The notes below the pieces were generated by a model that was not told the origin of the DNA, ran no database searches, and worked only from the letters and a program-made list of their open reading frames with translations. The translations under genes and the position numbers were made by a program. DNA of 13,444 nucleotides from Candidatus Hydrogenedentota bacterium (lineage in GTDB: Bacteria; Hydrogenedentota; Hydrogenedentia; Hydrogenedentiales; CAITNO01): positions 1-13,444 of the forward strand of contig CAIXUF010000617.1 of the NCBI GenBank assembly GCA_903922535.1, written 5' to 3'. Below are positions 1 to 8,387 of the stretch, piece after piece. The stretch's first letter is position 1, and each line of letters starts with the position of its first letter.

Positions 1-1
1 C

Positions 2-2116
2 GCGGGCGCCCAGGAACCGTCGTGCACGGCGGACCAGTTCGCGCTTGGACCCGTGCCGCCCGCGCAGGATCTGCGCACGATGCTGCGCCGTCATCTGGTC
101 CGGGAAAGCTGTGCGCTGCTGGATCAGGCGGCCGCGAGGCGGCAGGCGGCCTTTGACTCGGGCGCATGGCAGGCCTGGCGCGACGGGGTCCGTCAGCGCG
201 TGCGCGCGGCGCTGGGCGAGATGCGTTTTGGCGCCGACGCGCCGCCGCTCCATGCGCGTCCGGTATCCCGGCATGAGTTGAAAGGCTGTGTCGTTGAGAA
301 CGTGCTGTTCGAGTCGCTGCCCGGCTGGGAGGTGAATGCCTCGGTCTGGCTGCCCGACTCCGCCGCCTTTCCACCGCCGTGGCCGGCCATTGTGGTGCCC
401 GTGGGGCACAGTGGCAAGCAGATGCCCGACTACCAGATCCCGGCACAGCTTTTCGCCCGGTGCGGCTACGTTGCGGTTACCTTCGACCCGCCGGGCATGG
501 CGGGTGAGAAGCAGGGCGGCAACGACCATTTTGGCGACGGGGTGCGCTGCTATTTGACCGGCCACTCCTCCAACCGCTACTTCGTCATCGACGCGCTGCG
601 CTGCGTGGACTATCTCGCGACACGGGCCGAGGTGGACATGCGGCGGGGTGTGGGCATGACGGGCGTTAGCGGCGGCGGCACAACCACGATGTTTGCCGCG
701 CTGCTTGATGACCGCATCACGGTGTCGGGTCCGGCCTGTTGCGCCGTGCCCACCGCCTGCCATCCCATCCTCGACGTCTATGCGCCCTGCGCCGAGACGC
801 TGGCGTGGAGGCGCTTTGCCGACGGCTACGACGATGTGGACCTGCTCGCCGCCGCGCTGCCCACGCCGGTGCTGCTCATGGCGGGCGCGCGCGACGAGGT
901 GTTCAAGGTGGACTGGAGCAACCAGATCGCGGCCAGCGTCGCCGACTGTTTCCAGAAGACAAAGCTGTCCGGCCGCTTTCACTACTTCGCCGATGCCGGC
1001 GGGCATGGATACTCGGTGGCCATGGCGCGTCAGTTTGTCCAGTGGATGGACCGCTGGATTCGCAACGCCTCCGACCGGGAGGTTCCGGAGTTTGGCAAGG
1101 ACGACTTTGAGCTGGCCGACCCGAAATTGCTCCAGTGCAAACCGCGCCTCGACACCAATATATTCACCGTCAACCGCGACCTTGCCGCCGCGTTGCGCGG
1201 GAGGCGCTCCGGACTTGCCGTGCGCGACGCGGCCAAACTGCTCAGCGGCGCGACGGACACGCCCCCGGTACCGACGGTCCGGCAAGGCGCGAAGACCCTC
1301 GTGTGGTTCCACTGGCTTGAGGAACTCATGATCCAGAGCGAGCCGGACATTGAGCTGCCGGCGACCTTCCTCTACCCGTCACGCGACGGATGGAGGGGCG
1401 GCGCGGTGCTGTACTTCGACGACCGCGGCCGCTGGACCGACCTGCGCGGGCAGGGCCTGCTCACCGCGGTGACGCACTTTACCGAAAAGGACACCGAGGG
1501 CCCGGCCATTTTGACCGTTGACCTGCGCGGCTGGGGCGACACGGCCTCGGCTGACATGCCCTATGACCTTGCCGGATGGGGGGACCGGTCCCGTTGGACC
1601 GCCTATGTTTCGGCCGCGGCGGGCGATCCGATTCTGGCCATGCGCATCCGTGACGGGCTTGCCGCGCTGGCCTGGCTGCGCGGTCGTGGCGAGATTGACC
1701 CGGCGAAGATTGTGGTGGGCGGGCGCGGCATGGGCGGCGTTGTCGCGCTGCATGTCGCGGCGATCGACGGACAGCTCGCCGGCGTGTTCAGCGCCGCCGG
1801 GCTCGGTTCCTTTGAAAGTCTGGCCTCCGCCGAGAACTATGCCTGGTCGCACGAGGATTTTCTGCCCGGCGTGCTGCTCCACTACGACCTGCCCGAGCTG
1901 GTGGACGCGCTGGCCATGCCGGTGCTGCTGGCCAACCCGCTCGACGCGGCCAAGAACGCGCTTGATACAGAGGCCGCCGCGAAACTCTACCCGCAGCGGG
2001 ACGGGCTTACCTTGGCGGCAGGGGTATCGGCGGCGGAGGGCAAAGAACGAGTGATGCGATTCGTGGCGGAGGTGCTGCAAAAACAGGTGGAGATTGGGCG
2101 AGAGAAGAAGCCTTGA
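2..2116 (+). CDS. Two-domain alpha/beta hydrolase, acetylxylan-esterase-like (5' partial)
   Basis: Predicted serine ester hydrolase of the alpha/beta-hydrolase superfamily, closest by eye to acetylxylan esterase/dienelactone-hydrolase-like enzymes. The frame is open to the left window edge. A GTG at 53 could start it, but it has no good ribosome site and the residues before it read as natural protein, so the true start and any signal peptide probably lie outside the window. Counting from that GTG, domain 1 (about 70-340) has the nucleophile motif G204-V-S206-G-G, a likely acid D281 in ARDEVF, and H318 in GGHGYS, a complete catalytic triad in order. Domain 2 (about 425-687) repeats the fold, but its nucleophile elbow reads G557-R-G559-M-G561, with Gly where Ser should be, so it is probably non-catalytic. 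Substrate unknown; acetylated polysaccharide is a family-based guess. It faces a convergent gene across a repeat-containing spacer. Confidence 0.85.
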   Translation, partial: AGAQEPSCTADQFALGPVPPAQDLRTMLRRHLVRESCALLDQAAARRQAAFDSGAWQAWRDGVRQRVRAALGEMRFGADAPPLHARPVSRHELKGCVVENVLFESLPGWEVNASVWLPDSAAFPPPWPAIVVPVGHSGKQMPDYQIPAQLFARCGYVAVTFDPPGMAGEKQGGNDHFGDGVRCYLTGHSSNRYFVIDALRCVDYLATRAEVDMRRGVGMTGVSGGGTTTMFAALLDDRITVSGPACCAVPTACHPILDVYAPCAETLAWRRFADGYDDVDLLAAALPTPVLLMAGARDEVFKVDWSNQIAASVADCFQKTKLSGRFHYFADAGGHGYSVAMARQFVQWMDRWIRNASDREVPEFGKDDFELADPKLLQCKPRLDTNIFTVNRDLAAALRGRRSGLAVRDAAKLLSGATDTPPVPTVRQGAKTLVWFHWLEELMIQSEPDIELPATFLYPSRDGWRGGAVLYFDDRGRWTDLRGQGLLTAVTHFTEKDTEGPAILTVDLRGWGDTASADMPYDLAGWGDRSRWTAYVSAAAGDPILAMRIRDGLAALAWLRGRGEIDPAKIVVGGRGMGGVVALHVAAIDGQLAGVFSAAGLGSFESLASAENYAWSHEDFLPGVLLHYDLPELVDALAMPVLLANPLDAAKNALDTEAAAKLYPQRDGLTLAAGVSAAEGKERVMRFVAEVLQKQVEIGREKKP

Positions 2117-2118
2117 AC

Positions 2119-2145
2119 CACAGAGGACACAGAGGTGCACAGAGG
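2119..2145. repeat. Three direct CACAGAGG repeats
   Basis: CACAGAGG occurs at 2119-2126, 2128-2135 and 2138-2145, that is at 9- and 10-bp steps, directly after the hydrolase stop codon. Read on the minus strand it gives CTCTGTG-type repeats, which I recall as a common dispersed intergenic element in genomes of uncultured bacteria. Function unknown; the near-helical spacing may be accidental. Confidence 0.75.
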
Positions 2146-2194
2146 AGGTGAAGAGGGTGGAGAGGTTTGAGATCTCAGATTCAAGAGGGTATTC

Positions 2195-2272
2195 ACATGG
2201 ATAAACAGGATGGACAGGACTAAGACGTCGGATGTCTTTTGGTTTCATCCTGTATATCGTGTCCATCCATGT
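2195..2272. repeat. Large imperfect inverted repeat between convergent genes (REP/BIME-like)
   Basis: The left arm 2195-2220 and the reverse complement of 2247-2272 match at 20 of 26 positions, sharing ACATGGAT, ACA, GAT and ACAGGA blocks. The left arm itself contains ACAGGAT followed by ACAGGAC. Between the arms sits a second hairpin, AAGAC...GTCTT (2222-2238), so RNA or single-stranded DNA from either strand could fold into a long stem with an inner stem. The stop codons of the converging genes are at 2116 and 2301. The position suits a dispersed REP-like element or a bidirectional transcription barrier; there is no clean T-tract, so it is not a canonical intrinsic terminator. Confidence 0.7.
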
Positions 2273-2300
2273 TCAATTCTCCAGGAACAGGGTTGTTGAC

Positions 2301-4064
2301 TCATCGGGCTAGGATCGGAATCTGTTCCAGTAACGCGTTGGCGATGAGGCGGTGGGCGAGGTCGTTGGGATGGACGCCGTCGAGCAGGAGTTCGCTGTAG
2401 GAATGGGCGTGCGCGTAGTTGCTGAGGATTTGGTACACGTCCACAAGCGTCACGTTCTCATCCGTGGCCACTTTCCGCACTGCCGCCACGTGATCCTGCA
2501 AGAGCTTGTTTATGCCCTCGACATCGTTCACGTCGTAGGGCGGCTTCCCGTAGAGCTCCCTTTCCTGCGGTGACCAGCAGCAGGGGTTCGGGGTCATGAG
2601 GATGACCTTCGCTCCCGCCTCTTTCAATTTCTTCGTGAAGTAACGCAGGTTTTCTTCACACTTCGCCGCCGTCACGCGCGGCGCGGTCGCGTCCTTCCAC
2701 ACGTCGATGGCGGCGTCGTTGAGCCCGTAGTAGATGGTGACGATGCCGGGCTTTCTCGCGAGCACGTCCTGCTCAAAGCGTTCCCGCGCCTGGTCGGTGT
2801 TCTCGCCGCCTTTGGCGGCATTGATGATGGTGGGCGCGACCCCGAGCGCGGGCAGGTCCTGCTCCAGCAGCTTGGCAAAAGTGATCAGCGCGCCGCGCGG
2901 GGCCGTGGTGGATTCGCCGAAGAGCACGATGGTCGCCGGCTTCAACGCAGTGGCCGCCGCCGCGGTTCCGCCGCGCATCCATGCCACATTGAACCGCGCA
3001 CAGCGCACATCGCGCCCGCCGGGCACGTCCTGCTGCCACACGGCGAGCAGGGTGCCGTCTGCGGCCTGTTCGCAGGAGGGATAGGACGCCTGGCCGGTGT
3101 AGGGGAAACCGATGTCGCGGGGCACGGTCCAACTTATGCCGCCGTCAAAGGACGCCGCCGCGCAGAGCGGGAAACGGTCTGCGGCATTGTCCCACACGCA
3201 CCAGATGCCCTTGCGTCCGGCGGCCTCAAAACGGCTGAGCGCGGCCGGGGCGTTCGTGCCGCGCAGGGGGCTGGGCTGGATGCCGTGCCAGGTCAGGCCC
3301 TCGTCGGTGCTGCGCGCTTCGTAGAGCGTTCTCGCGCCGGTGCGCATGAGCATGTACACCGAGCCGTCGTCGAGCACGACGAGGGCGGGCTCGTCGGTGC
3401 CCGAAACGGCCCCGCCGTTCAGCCGCTCATAGGTGGCAGTGGTGTCGCCGCCGTTGGTCCAGGTGAGGCCGTTGTCGGTGGAGCGCATGACCCCGGCGCG
3501 CAGGTCCATCTGGCCCTCCTCCTGGAGTGTCTTGCCCTGTTCGCAGGGCACGTCCCACGAGTAGCCCATGAGCAGCGTGCCCGAGGGCAGACGCACGGCC
3601 CGGTGGCATTTGCCGCAGGTGTAGCGGTGGTTCATGGGGATCTCATGGGGCTCGTCCCAGTTCTTGCCGTTGTCCTCGCTGCGCACGCACCATGTCTTGG
3701 ACGTGCGGATGCCCTCGGAGAAATCCACGGTCGTGCAGGTGACCAGCACCACCTTGTCCGCCACCACGATGCTCGGATCGGCATCGAGCAGGCCGGGATG
3801 ATCAATCAGCGTCTTCGCTTCGGTCCACGTACACAGCCCGTCGCGGGATCGCACGCCCACCACGCCGAAGTCGCTTGAGTCTGGCTTGTAGCGCGACCAG
3901 ACCACGAGGATGCTGTCATCCGTCAACCGCGCCATGCAGGGCAGACCGTGGTTCCAGCCGTCCGCGTGCGACGCGATCGTGGCCTGTGTGAAGAAGGCAT
4001 ACTCCGGCTGGGGTGAGGGTGCGGCGGCAAGAAACGCCATCGCCAGGACAAGCAGTGCATTCAT
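2301..4064 (-). CDS. Secreted BNR-propeller (sialidase-like) protein fused to SGNH/GDSL hydrolase
   Basis: Predicted exported two-domain enzyme of 587 residues. ATG 4064 was chosen over an in-frame ATG at 4109 because GGGAG lies 6 bases upstream and a signal peptide follows at once (hydrophobic stretch from about residue 3, AAAPSP cleavage region). Residues 20-365 form a sialidase-type beta-propeller with four Asp-boxes of type SxDxGxxW, at S129, S195, S252 and S305, plus a degenerate one near 73-80. The sialidase (F/Y)RIP position appears to read HGLP (40-43), so the usual first arginine is missing and true sialidase activity is doubtful. Residues 378-587 are an SGNH hydrolase: nucleophile S385 in FGES (GDS changed to GES), Gly in the KGGEN block, N449 in GLND, and D562/H565 in DGVHPND. 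It may deacetylate or de-esterify a glycan bound by the propeller. It lies 73 bp downstream of the glycosyltransferase gene on the same strand, possibly co-transcribed. Confidence 0.87.
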   Translation of the reverse strand: MNALLVLAMAFLAAAPSPQPEYAFFTQATIASHADGWNHGLPCMARLTDDSILVVWSRYKPDSSDFGVVGVRSRDGLCTWTEAKTLIDHPGLLDADPSIVVADKVVLVTCTTVDFSEGIRTSKTWCVRSEDNGKNWDEPHEIPMNHRYTCGKCHRAVRLPSGTLLMGYSWDVPCEQGKTLQEEGQMDLRAGVMRSTDNGLTWTNGGDTTATYERLNGGAVSGTDEPALVVLDDGSVYMLMRTGARTLYEARSTDEGLTWHGIQPSPLRGTNAPAALSRFEAAGRKGIWCVWDNAADRFPLCAAASFDGGISWTVPRDIGFPYTGQASYPSCEQAADGTLLAVWQQDVPGGRDVRCARFNVAWMRGGTAAAATALKPATIVLFGESTTAPRGALITFAKLLEQDLPALGVAPTIINAAKGGENTDQARERFEQDVLARKPGIVTIYYGLNDAAIDVWKDATAPRVTAAKCEENLRYFTKKLKEAGAKVILMTPNPCCWSPQERELYGKPPYDVNDVEGINKLLQDHVAAVRKVATDENVTLVDVYQILSNYAHAHSYSELLLDGVHPNDLAHRLIANALLEQIPILAR

Positions 4065-4137
4065 GGCAGGCTCCCGTGGAAGGTTGTTGGGGATCATCCA
4101 CCGCTCCATGGAACACGATGGCGGCTGCCGTTGTCAA

Positions 4138-6672
4138 TCAGGACGCGGGTGTCGGGGCCGGAGGACAGTTGTCACGCAGCCCTTCGATCTCGGCGCGGCC
4201 TGGGTCTTGTGCCGGCAGGAGGTTGAGCGCCGCCTCAAACTGGACCATCGCCTCGGCGTTGCGGCCTTGGGCGCACAATATGCGGCCGAGATTCGTGCGG
4301 GAGGGGACGAACCTGGCGTTGGCCTCGATGGCTTTTCGGTACTGTTGCTCCGCCTCTGCCGCCTTGCCCTGGCGCTCCCGCACATAGCCGATATTGTTCC
4401 ATGCCGGGGCGAACTGGGGGGCCGCCTCTGCCGCCTTGAGGTATTCGGTGGCGGCTTCGTCCAGCTTTCCCTGCGCGTCGGCGACACGGCCCAGGTTGTA
4501 ATAGCCGAAGGGGTCCTTCGGATCATGCGCGATGGCGCTGTTGTAGGCCCCAACGGCGCCGTCGGTGTCGCCCATTTCCAGCAGCGCGTTGCCCAGGTTG
4601 TTCCAGGCGAGCGTAAAGGCGGGGTTGATCTCCACGGCCCGGCGGAAGCATGTGATGGCGGCGTCCCCCTTGAGCAGCAGTCCGAGGTTGTTGTGGGCCT
4701 CGACGAAGTCGGGTTTCAGCGCGATGGCCTTCGAATAGGCGTCAAACGCGCCCCGGACATCATCCAGCGCGGCAAGTGTCCGTCCGAGATTGTAGGCGGC
4801 GCTGGCATTGCCCGGATCCAGCCGCAGGGCCGTGCGGAACTGTGCCACGGCGCCAAAGGCGTCGCCCGCGTCGTGCAGGGCAATGCCCAGATTGAGGTGC
4901 GGCAGTGCGAAGACCGGATTGGCCTCGATGGCCGCGCGGTAGTGCTTCAGCGCGTCCTCGGTCTTGCGGATCCGGTAGAGTTCCCAGCCCAGATTGTTGT
5001 GCGCCACACTGTTTTCGGGGCTGGTTTCCAGCGCCTTTTCATACAGGGCCATGGCCCCGGCGCTGTCGCCCTGCCGGGCGAGGATGCGGCCCATGTTGAT
5101 GCGGACCAGCGAAACGTCGACGCCGTCATCCAGGGCGAGCCTGTATTCTTCCATGGCACGCTCGTCATGGCCGTCGGCGCTCCATGCGAGCGCGCGGCGC
5201 AGGTGCCACGTGCCGGTGGACGGTTCATAGCCCGCGGCGTTCCACGAGGCGGCCGCGCCCGCGGCGGCCAGCAGGAGCGCATAGACGGTGGCGTATCCCC
5301 AGCGGCGCGCGCGCACCCATCGCAATGCGCGGGCGAGCCCGTAACCGCCGAAGAGGAGCATGAAGGGCAGGATGGGCATGCGGTACCGTCCGGCGATGAA
5401 ATAGGGCAGCACGGACAGGAAATAGGCGAGGATGAACAGCAGCAGGGCGACGGCGGCCTCGCGGCCGCCGGGGCGGAGATTGACTTGTTTGTTCCTGCGC
5501 CACACCGCGGCAAAGCACGCCGTGCCCGCCAGGAACAGGGCCATGACGAATGCGAATCCGGGCAGCAAAGACAGCACGGCCGAATGTGCCCGGTCCAGTT
5601 CGGGGACCGTGTCGTTGGTCACCTCCCTGGGCCCCCAGAAAAGCAGGGCCTTCTTCGCCGTGTTTTCGAGAAACTGCGCGGGATGATCGTGGATGAACTC
5701 GAGACCCTTCCGGTAGAACCAGCGGTTCGCCTCGGAGAAGGAAATCTGTTCACGGCCCAGCTTGCGGCCCAGTCCCCGCACAATGGCCGGATAGTCAAAA
5801 CAGGACCAGTTCTCGACGCCGGCCAGTTCCTTCAATTCGGGCAGACGCGGCTCGACGAGGCTGGCGTCGGGATGGTTGCCCACATAGAAATTTAGCCCGC
5901 CGTAGGAGGAAATGAACGTGAAGTCGTGGGCCACCCGGTAATTCCGAAAGAACACGGGCGCAAGCGCGGCCAGCGTGCCCACCAGCAGCAGAATGACCGC
6001 GGGCAGCGCCCGGCGCGAGAGTCCGCGCCGTTTCGCCGCCCAGAACATCCAGAGCGCCAGTACGGGCAGAAAGAGCAGGCCGTTTGGCCGGAACAGGCCG
6101 AAAAGTCCCAGCAGCACCCCGAGCGCCAGGGCGAGCGTCACGCGGGGCCGTCGCGCCCACGCGGCCACAAGCCGCATGGACAGCAGCAGCAGCAAAACCA
6201 CCACGGACGGATAGGTCAACTGCGCCTCATAATAGGGGAAGGCCCAGCAAAGCGCCATCAGCAGCGCCGACAGGAGCGCGGCAAGCGGGCCGAACAGAAT
6301 CCGGGCCAGCGAAAAAAGCAACAGCACGTTCACCAGGCCAATCACGGTCTGCACCGCCCGCGGCGCCCAGTCATTCACGCCGAACAGGGCATAGACGCCT
6401 GCAAGGAAGAAGGGATAGCCCGGCGGCCGGCCGTAGGGCGTGGTGCGAATCTCGGGGTCATTCACCCCGTCCGGCGCGGTCCATTCATGCAGCGCCAGCC
6501 CCCGCGCCCAATAGGCATTGTATTCCGGGTCGTACAGCGGATGACGGTATTCCGGTCCCGAACTGTATTCGGCCAGCCACATCATCCGCACGCCCAAAGC
6601 CAGCGCGAGCACGAGGCAAAGCAACAGCGCCTCGTGCCAGGAGAAGGGCTTGTTATCCAGAGGGTCCTGCAT
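4138..6672 (-). CDS. GT-C family membrane glycosyltransferase (PMT/ArnT-like) with C-terminal TPR array
   Basis: Predicted polytopic inner-membrane glycosyltransferase of 844 residues that would move a sugar from a polyprenyl-phosphate donor to a protein or glycan outside the membrane. ATG 6672 is preferred to the adjacent TTG at 6675, since GGAG lies 6 bases upstream of the ATG. Roughly the first 475 residues hold many hydrophobic segments. The first periplasmic loop carries Y-D-P-E-Y (about 47-51) followed by GRPPGYPFFLAG, typical of the GT39/PMT_2 superfamily, where acidic residues in that loop are catalytic. RYRMPILPF near 430 is also family-like. Residues about 486 to 830 form ten TPR units (NNLG...A...Y..A...P pattern); the sixth is 30 residues instead of 34. 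The TPR region should face the opposite side from, or dock partners for, the transferase. Acceptor unknown. Confidence 0.88.
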   Translation of the reverse strand: MQDPLDNKPFSWHEALLLCLVLALALGVRMMWLAEYSSGPEYRHPLYDPEYNAYWARGLALHEWTAPDGVNDPEIRTTPYGRPPGYPFFLAGVYALFGVNDWAPRAVQTVIGLVNVLLLFSLARILFGPLAALLSALLMALCWAFPYYEAQLTYPSVVVLLLLLSMRLVAAWARRPRVTLALALGVLLGLFGLFRPNGLLFLPVLALWMFWAAKRRGLSRRALPAVILLLVGTLAALAPVFFRNYRVAHDFTFISSYGGLNFYVGNHPDASLVEPRLPELKELAGVENWSCFDYPAIVRGLGRKLGREQISFSEANRWFYRKGLEFIHDHPAQFLENTAKKALLFWGPREVTNDTVPELDRAHSAVLSLLPGFAFVMALFLAGTACFAAVWRRNKQVNLRPGGREAAVALLLFILAYFLSVLPYFIAGRYRMPILPFMLLFGGYGLARALRWVRARRWGYATVYALLLAAAGAAASWNAAGYEPSTGTWHLRRALAWSADGHDERAMEEYRLALDDGVDVSLVRINMGRILARQGDSAGAMALYEKALETSPENSVAHNNLGWELYRIRKTEDALKHYRAAIEANPVFALPHLNLGIALHDAGDAFGAVAQFRTALRLDPGNASAAYNLGRTLAALDDVRGAFDAYSKAIALKPDFVEAHNNLGLLLKGDAAITCFRRAVEINPAFTLAWNNLGNALLEMGDTDGAVGAYNSAIAHDPKDPFGYYNLGRVADAQGKLDEAATEYLKAAEAAPQFAPAWNNIGYVRERQGKAAEAEQQYRKAIEANARFVPSRTNLGRILCAQGRNAEAMVQFEAALNLLPAQDPGRAEIEGLRDNCPPAPTPAS

Positions 6673-6887
6673 CAATCACTCCACGTGAAACAGGGTCGGC
6701 ATGGGCCAACCCACAATATGCCTCATCATACCCGAACGGGTTGCGGCCGGGAAAGAGGCAGTTTCCGGGGAGGGACGGGCCAGACTGAGGAAAGGGCGCG
6801 GTCGGTTTGACCGGATGCGGGCCAAACAAGGGAACAGGGGACTTCTCTTGGTCGGAAACACGGGTATAGGCAGTCGAATCACCGGGA

Positions 6888-8387
6888 TCAGGGATTCTCG
6901 AAAACGGCAGGCAAGGCGTTAGCCGTGGCATCGTCCGGGACCAGAGAGGGAAGAGACCTCATGAAATCGTCAAATACTTGGCGAAAATCTTGTCCCCGCA
7001 ACCCAACCATGCTCATCGCGGTGCGGCAATTCTCCAGAATTTCATTGTCCATGCCCCTCGATTTTCTGGCACAGTCCGCCATGACGTTTCCAATACAGAC
7101 GATCGCCGCAAATTCACAGGAATTCTGCGCTTGCTCGGGAAAATGGTGGGACCGAATCGCCTCCGCAAATTCCCCGGGCAGATGCCAGTGCATTGCCAAT
7201 TCATAACCCGCGGCCGTGTGGGGCATGCCCAGGATCTCGTTTTCGAGAACGAGCAGTTCGAAGCCGGTGGCGTCAAGACCGATTTGTTCATAATGCACCG
7301 GTAGAATCTCACACAACGCGATGCGGCCGATGTCGTGCAGGAGCCCGGCCGTGTAAAAATCGTCCTCCCTTCCCATTTGGCAGTGTCTGGCAAGGAGCGA
7401 CGCGGCCTTTGCGCAATACAGTGCGTCAGTCCAGTATGCCTGGACATTGAAACGATCCCAATTGCTGTACAGGTCCACGGCATCGGCGGCGCATGCATGT
7501 GTGCAGGCCTTTTCCAAACCCAGGATGCTGATGGCCTTTCGAAGCGAATACACCTGCCCCGCCAGGCCGAACGGCTCGGCGTTTGCCAAAGTGAGCAGCC
7601 GTGCCGTCATGAGGGGATCCTCCATTATTATCCGGAGCAGGCTCTCTTCCTGAACGCCCCGGGTGGACATCGCCTGGCGCAGCAGTGCGATGGAGCCGGG
7701 AACAAGGGGAAGCATGTCAACCCGCTTGATCATCTTCACAATGTCCGGCGTTGGAACGGGGCGCAGATTCCGGGAGGCATCCGTGGCCGGGATTTGAGTC
7801 GCGTCTTCGGAGGAGGATTGGGCCGCCTTGCCGTCGGAAAACAAGCGTTCGATGGCCCATAGGATGTCGAGCCGGTCGGCCAGGACGGGTTTTGCTCTCA
7901 GCCCCGTCAGTTTGGAAATGTCACTGACCGTGTCGTCGTCCAAAGGACACGCCATGGCCACCGTCAGCAATCGCCCCAATTGGTCTATGGGCAGTGCCAG
8001 TCTTTCTGCTGCGAAATCCCTGGAAACAAGCTTGGCAACGTTTGCATCCACATTGTAATGGCGCAGCTTCAAGCTGGGAATCCCCTCTTGCCGCGCCATG
8101 AAACCCACCAGAACTTCCGGCTTTAGAAAACCCAATTCAATCAGGGCGTCAACCGTTCTGCCCCCGTGCGCCTGCTGATACATGATGCCCCTGCGGAGCT
8201 GGTCGCGCGTGACCAATTTGGCATTCAAGAGCCGCCGGCTGAACCCAGCCTCAGCCATCTGCCGTTTCCATGTATAGATCTGATCCGGGCTGATGCCATA
8301 CTCATCGCTCAGGTCGATCAGTGGAACGTCCTCTTCCGTGTGTCGCCGGACTATTCTGACTTTCTCTGCATTCGTCAAGTTGGTCAT
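6888..8387 (-). CDS. HDOD-domain signalling protein with N-terminal transposase-type HTH and MshEN domain
   Basis: Predicted cytoplasmic signalling protein of 499 residues with three modules. Residues 4-48 match the IS3 OrfA-type helix-turn-helix (AEKVRIVRR...LSDEYGISPDQIYTWKRQ). Residues about 49-183 resemble the MshEN domain of type II secretion/type IV pilus ATPases (LVTRDQL...QQ, ALIELGFL...RQEGIP, LPIDQLGRLLTVA). After a linker (184-212), residues 215-420 are an HDOD domain with HDIGR at 351-355 and further histidines at 390, 400, 402, 414 and 415. The first metal-ligand His of true HD phosphohydrolases is not evident (WTDALYC near 319), as usual for HDOD. MshEN domains can bind cyclic di-GMP, but the motif here is degenerate. 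ATG 8387 is the only plausible start, because TAG lies 15 bases upstream in frame; its ribosome site (GGGGG very close to ATG) is weak. Role inferred: second-messenger-linked regulation, possibly of the pilus. Confidence 0.85.
   Translation of the reverse strand: MTNLTNAEKVRIVRRHTEEDVPLIDLSDEYGISPDQIYTWKRQMAEAGFSRRLLNAKLVTRDQLRRGIMYQQAHGGRTVDALIELGFLKPEVLVGFMARQEGIPSLKLRHYNVDANVAKLVSRDFAAERLALPIDQLGRLLTVAMACPLDDDTVSDISKLTGLRAKPVLADRLDILWAIERLFSDGKAAQSSSEDATQIPATDASRNLRPVPTPDIVKMIKRVDMLPLVPGSIALLRQAMSTRGVQEESLLRIIMEDPLMTARLLTLANAEPFGLAGQVYSLRKAISILGLEKACTHACAADAVDLYSNWDRFNVQAYWTDALYCAKAASLLARHCQMGREDDFYTAGLLHDIGRIALCEILPVHYEQIGLDATGFELLVLENEILGMPHTAAGYELAMHWHLPGEFAEAIRSHHFPEQAQNSCEFAAIVCIGNVMADCARKSRGMDNEILENCRTAMSMVGLRGQDFRQVFDDFMRSLPSLVPDDATANALPAVFENP

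Noticed and set aside
1379..2266. 295-codon minus-strand open frame reaching into the intergenic repeats
   Set aside because: Its start region is a translation of the CACAGAGG and inverted repeats and the rest is antisense to the alpha/beta hydrolase; such repeat-derived frames are common artefacts.
4065..4109. Upstream ATG (4109) as start of the BNR/SGNH gene
   Set aside because: It would put 15 charged residues before the signal peptide and lacks the well-placed GGGAG found before the ATG at 4064.
3910..5895. 661-codon plus-strand open frame
   Set aside because: It runs antisense across the BNR/SGNH and glycosyltransferase genes, whose minus-strand proteins have clear motifs. The plus-strand product has no recognisable domain and reads like a GC-rich shadow.
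8240..8387. Insertion-sequence remnant (IS3 OrfA)
   Set aside because: The transposase-like HTH is in frame with, and continuous into, the MshEN and HDOD modules; no inverted repeats or OrfB sequence were seen, so it is treated as a domain of this protein.
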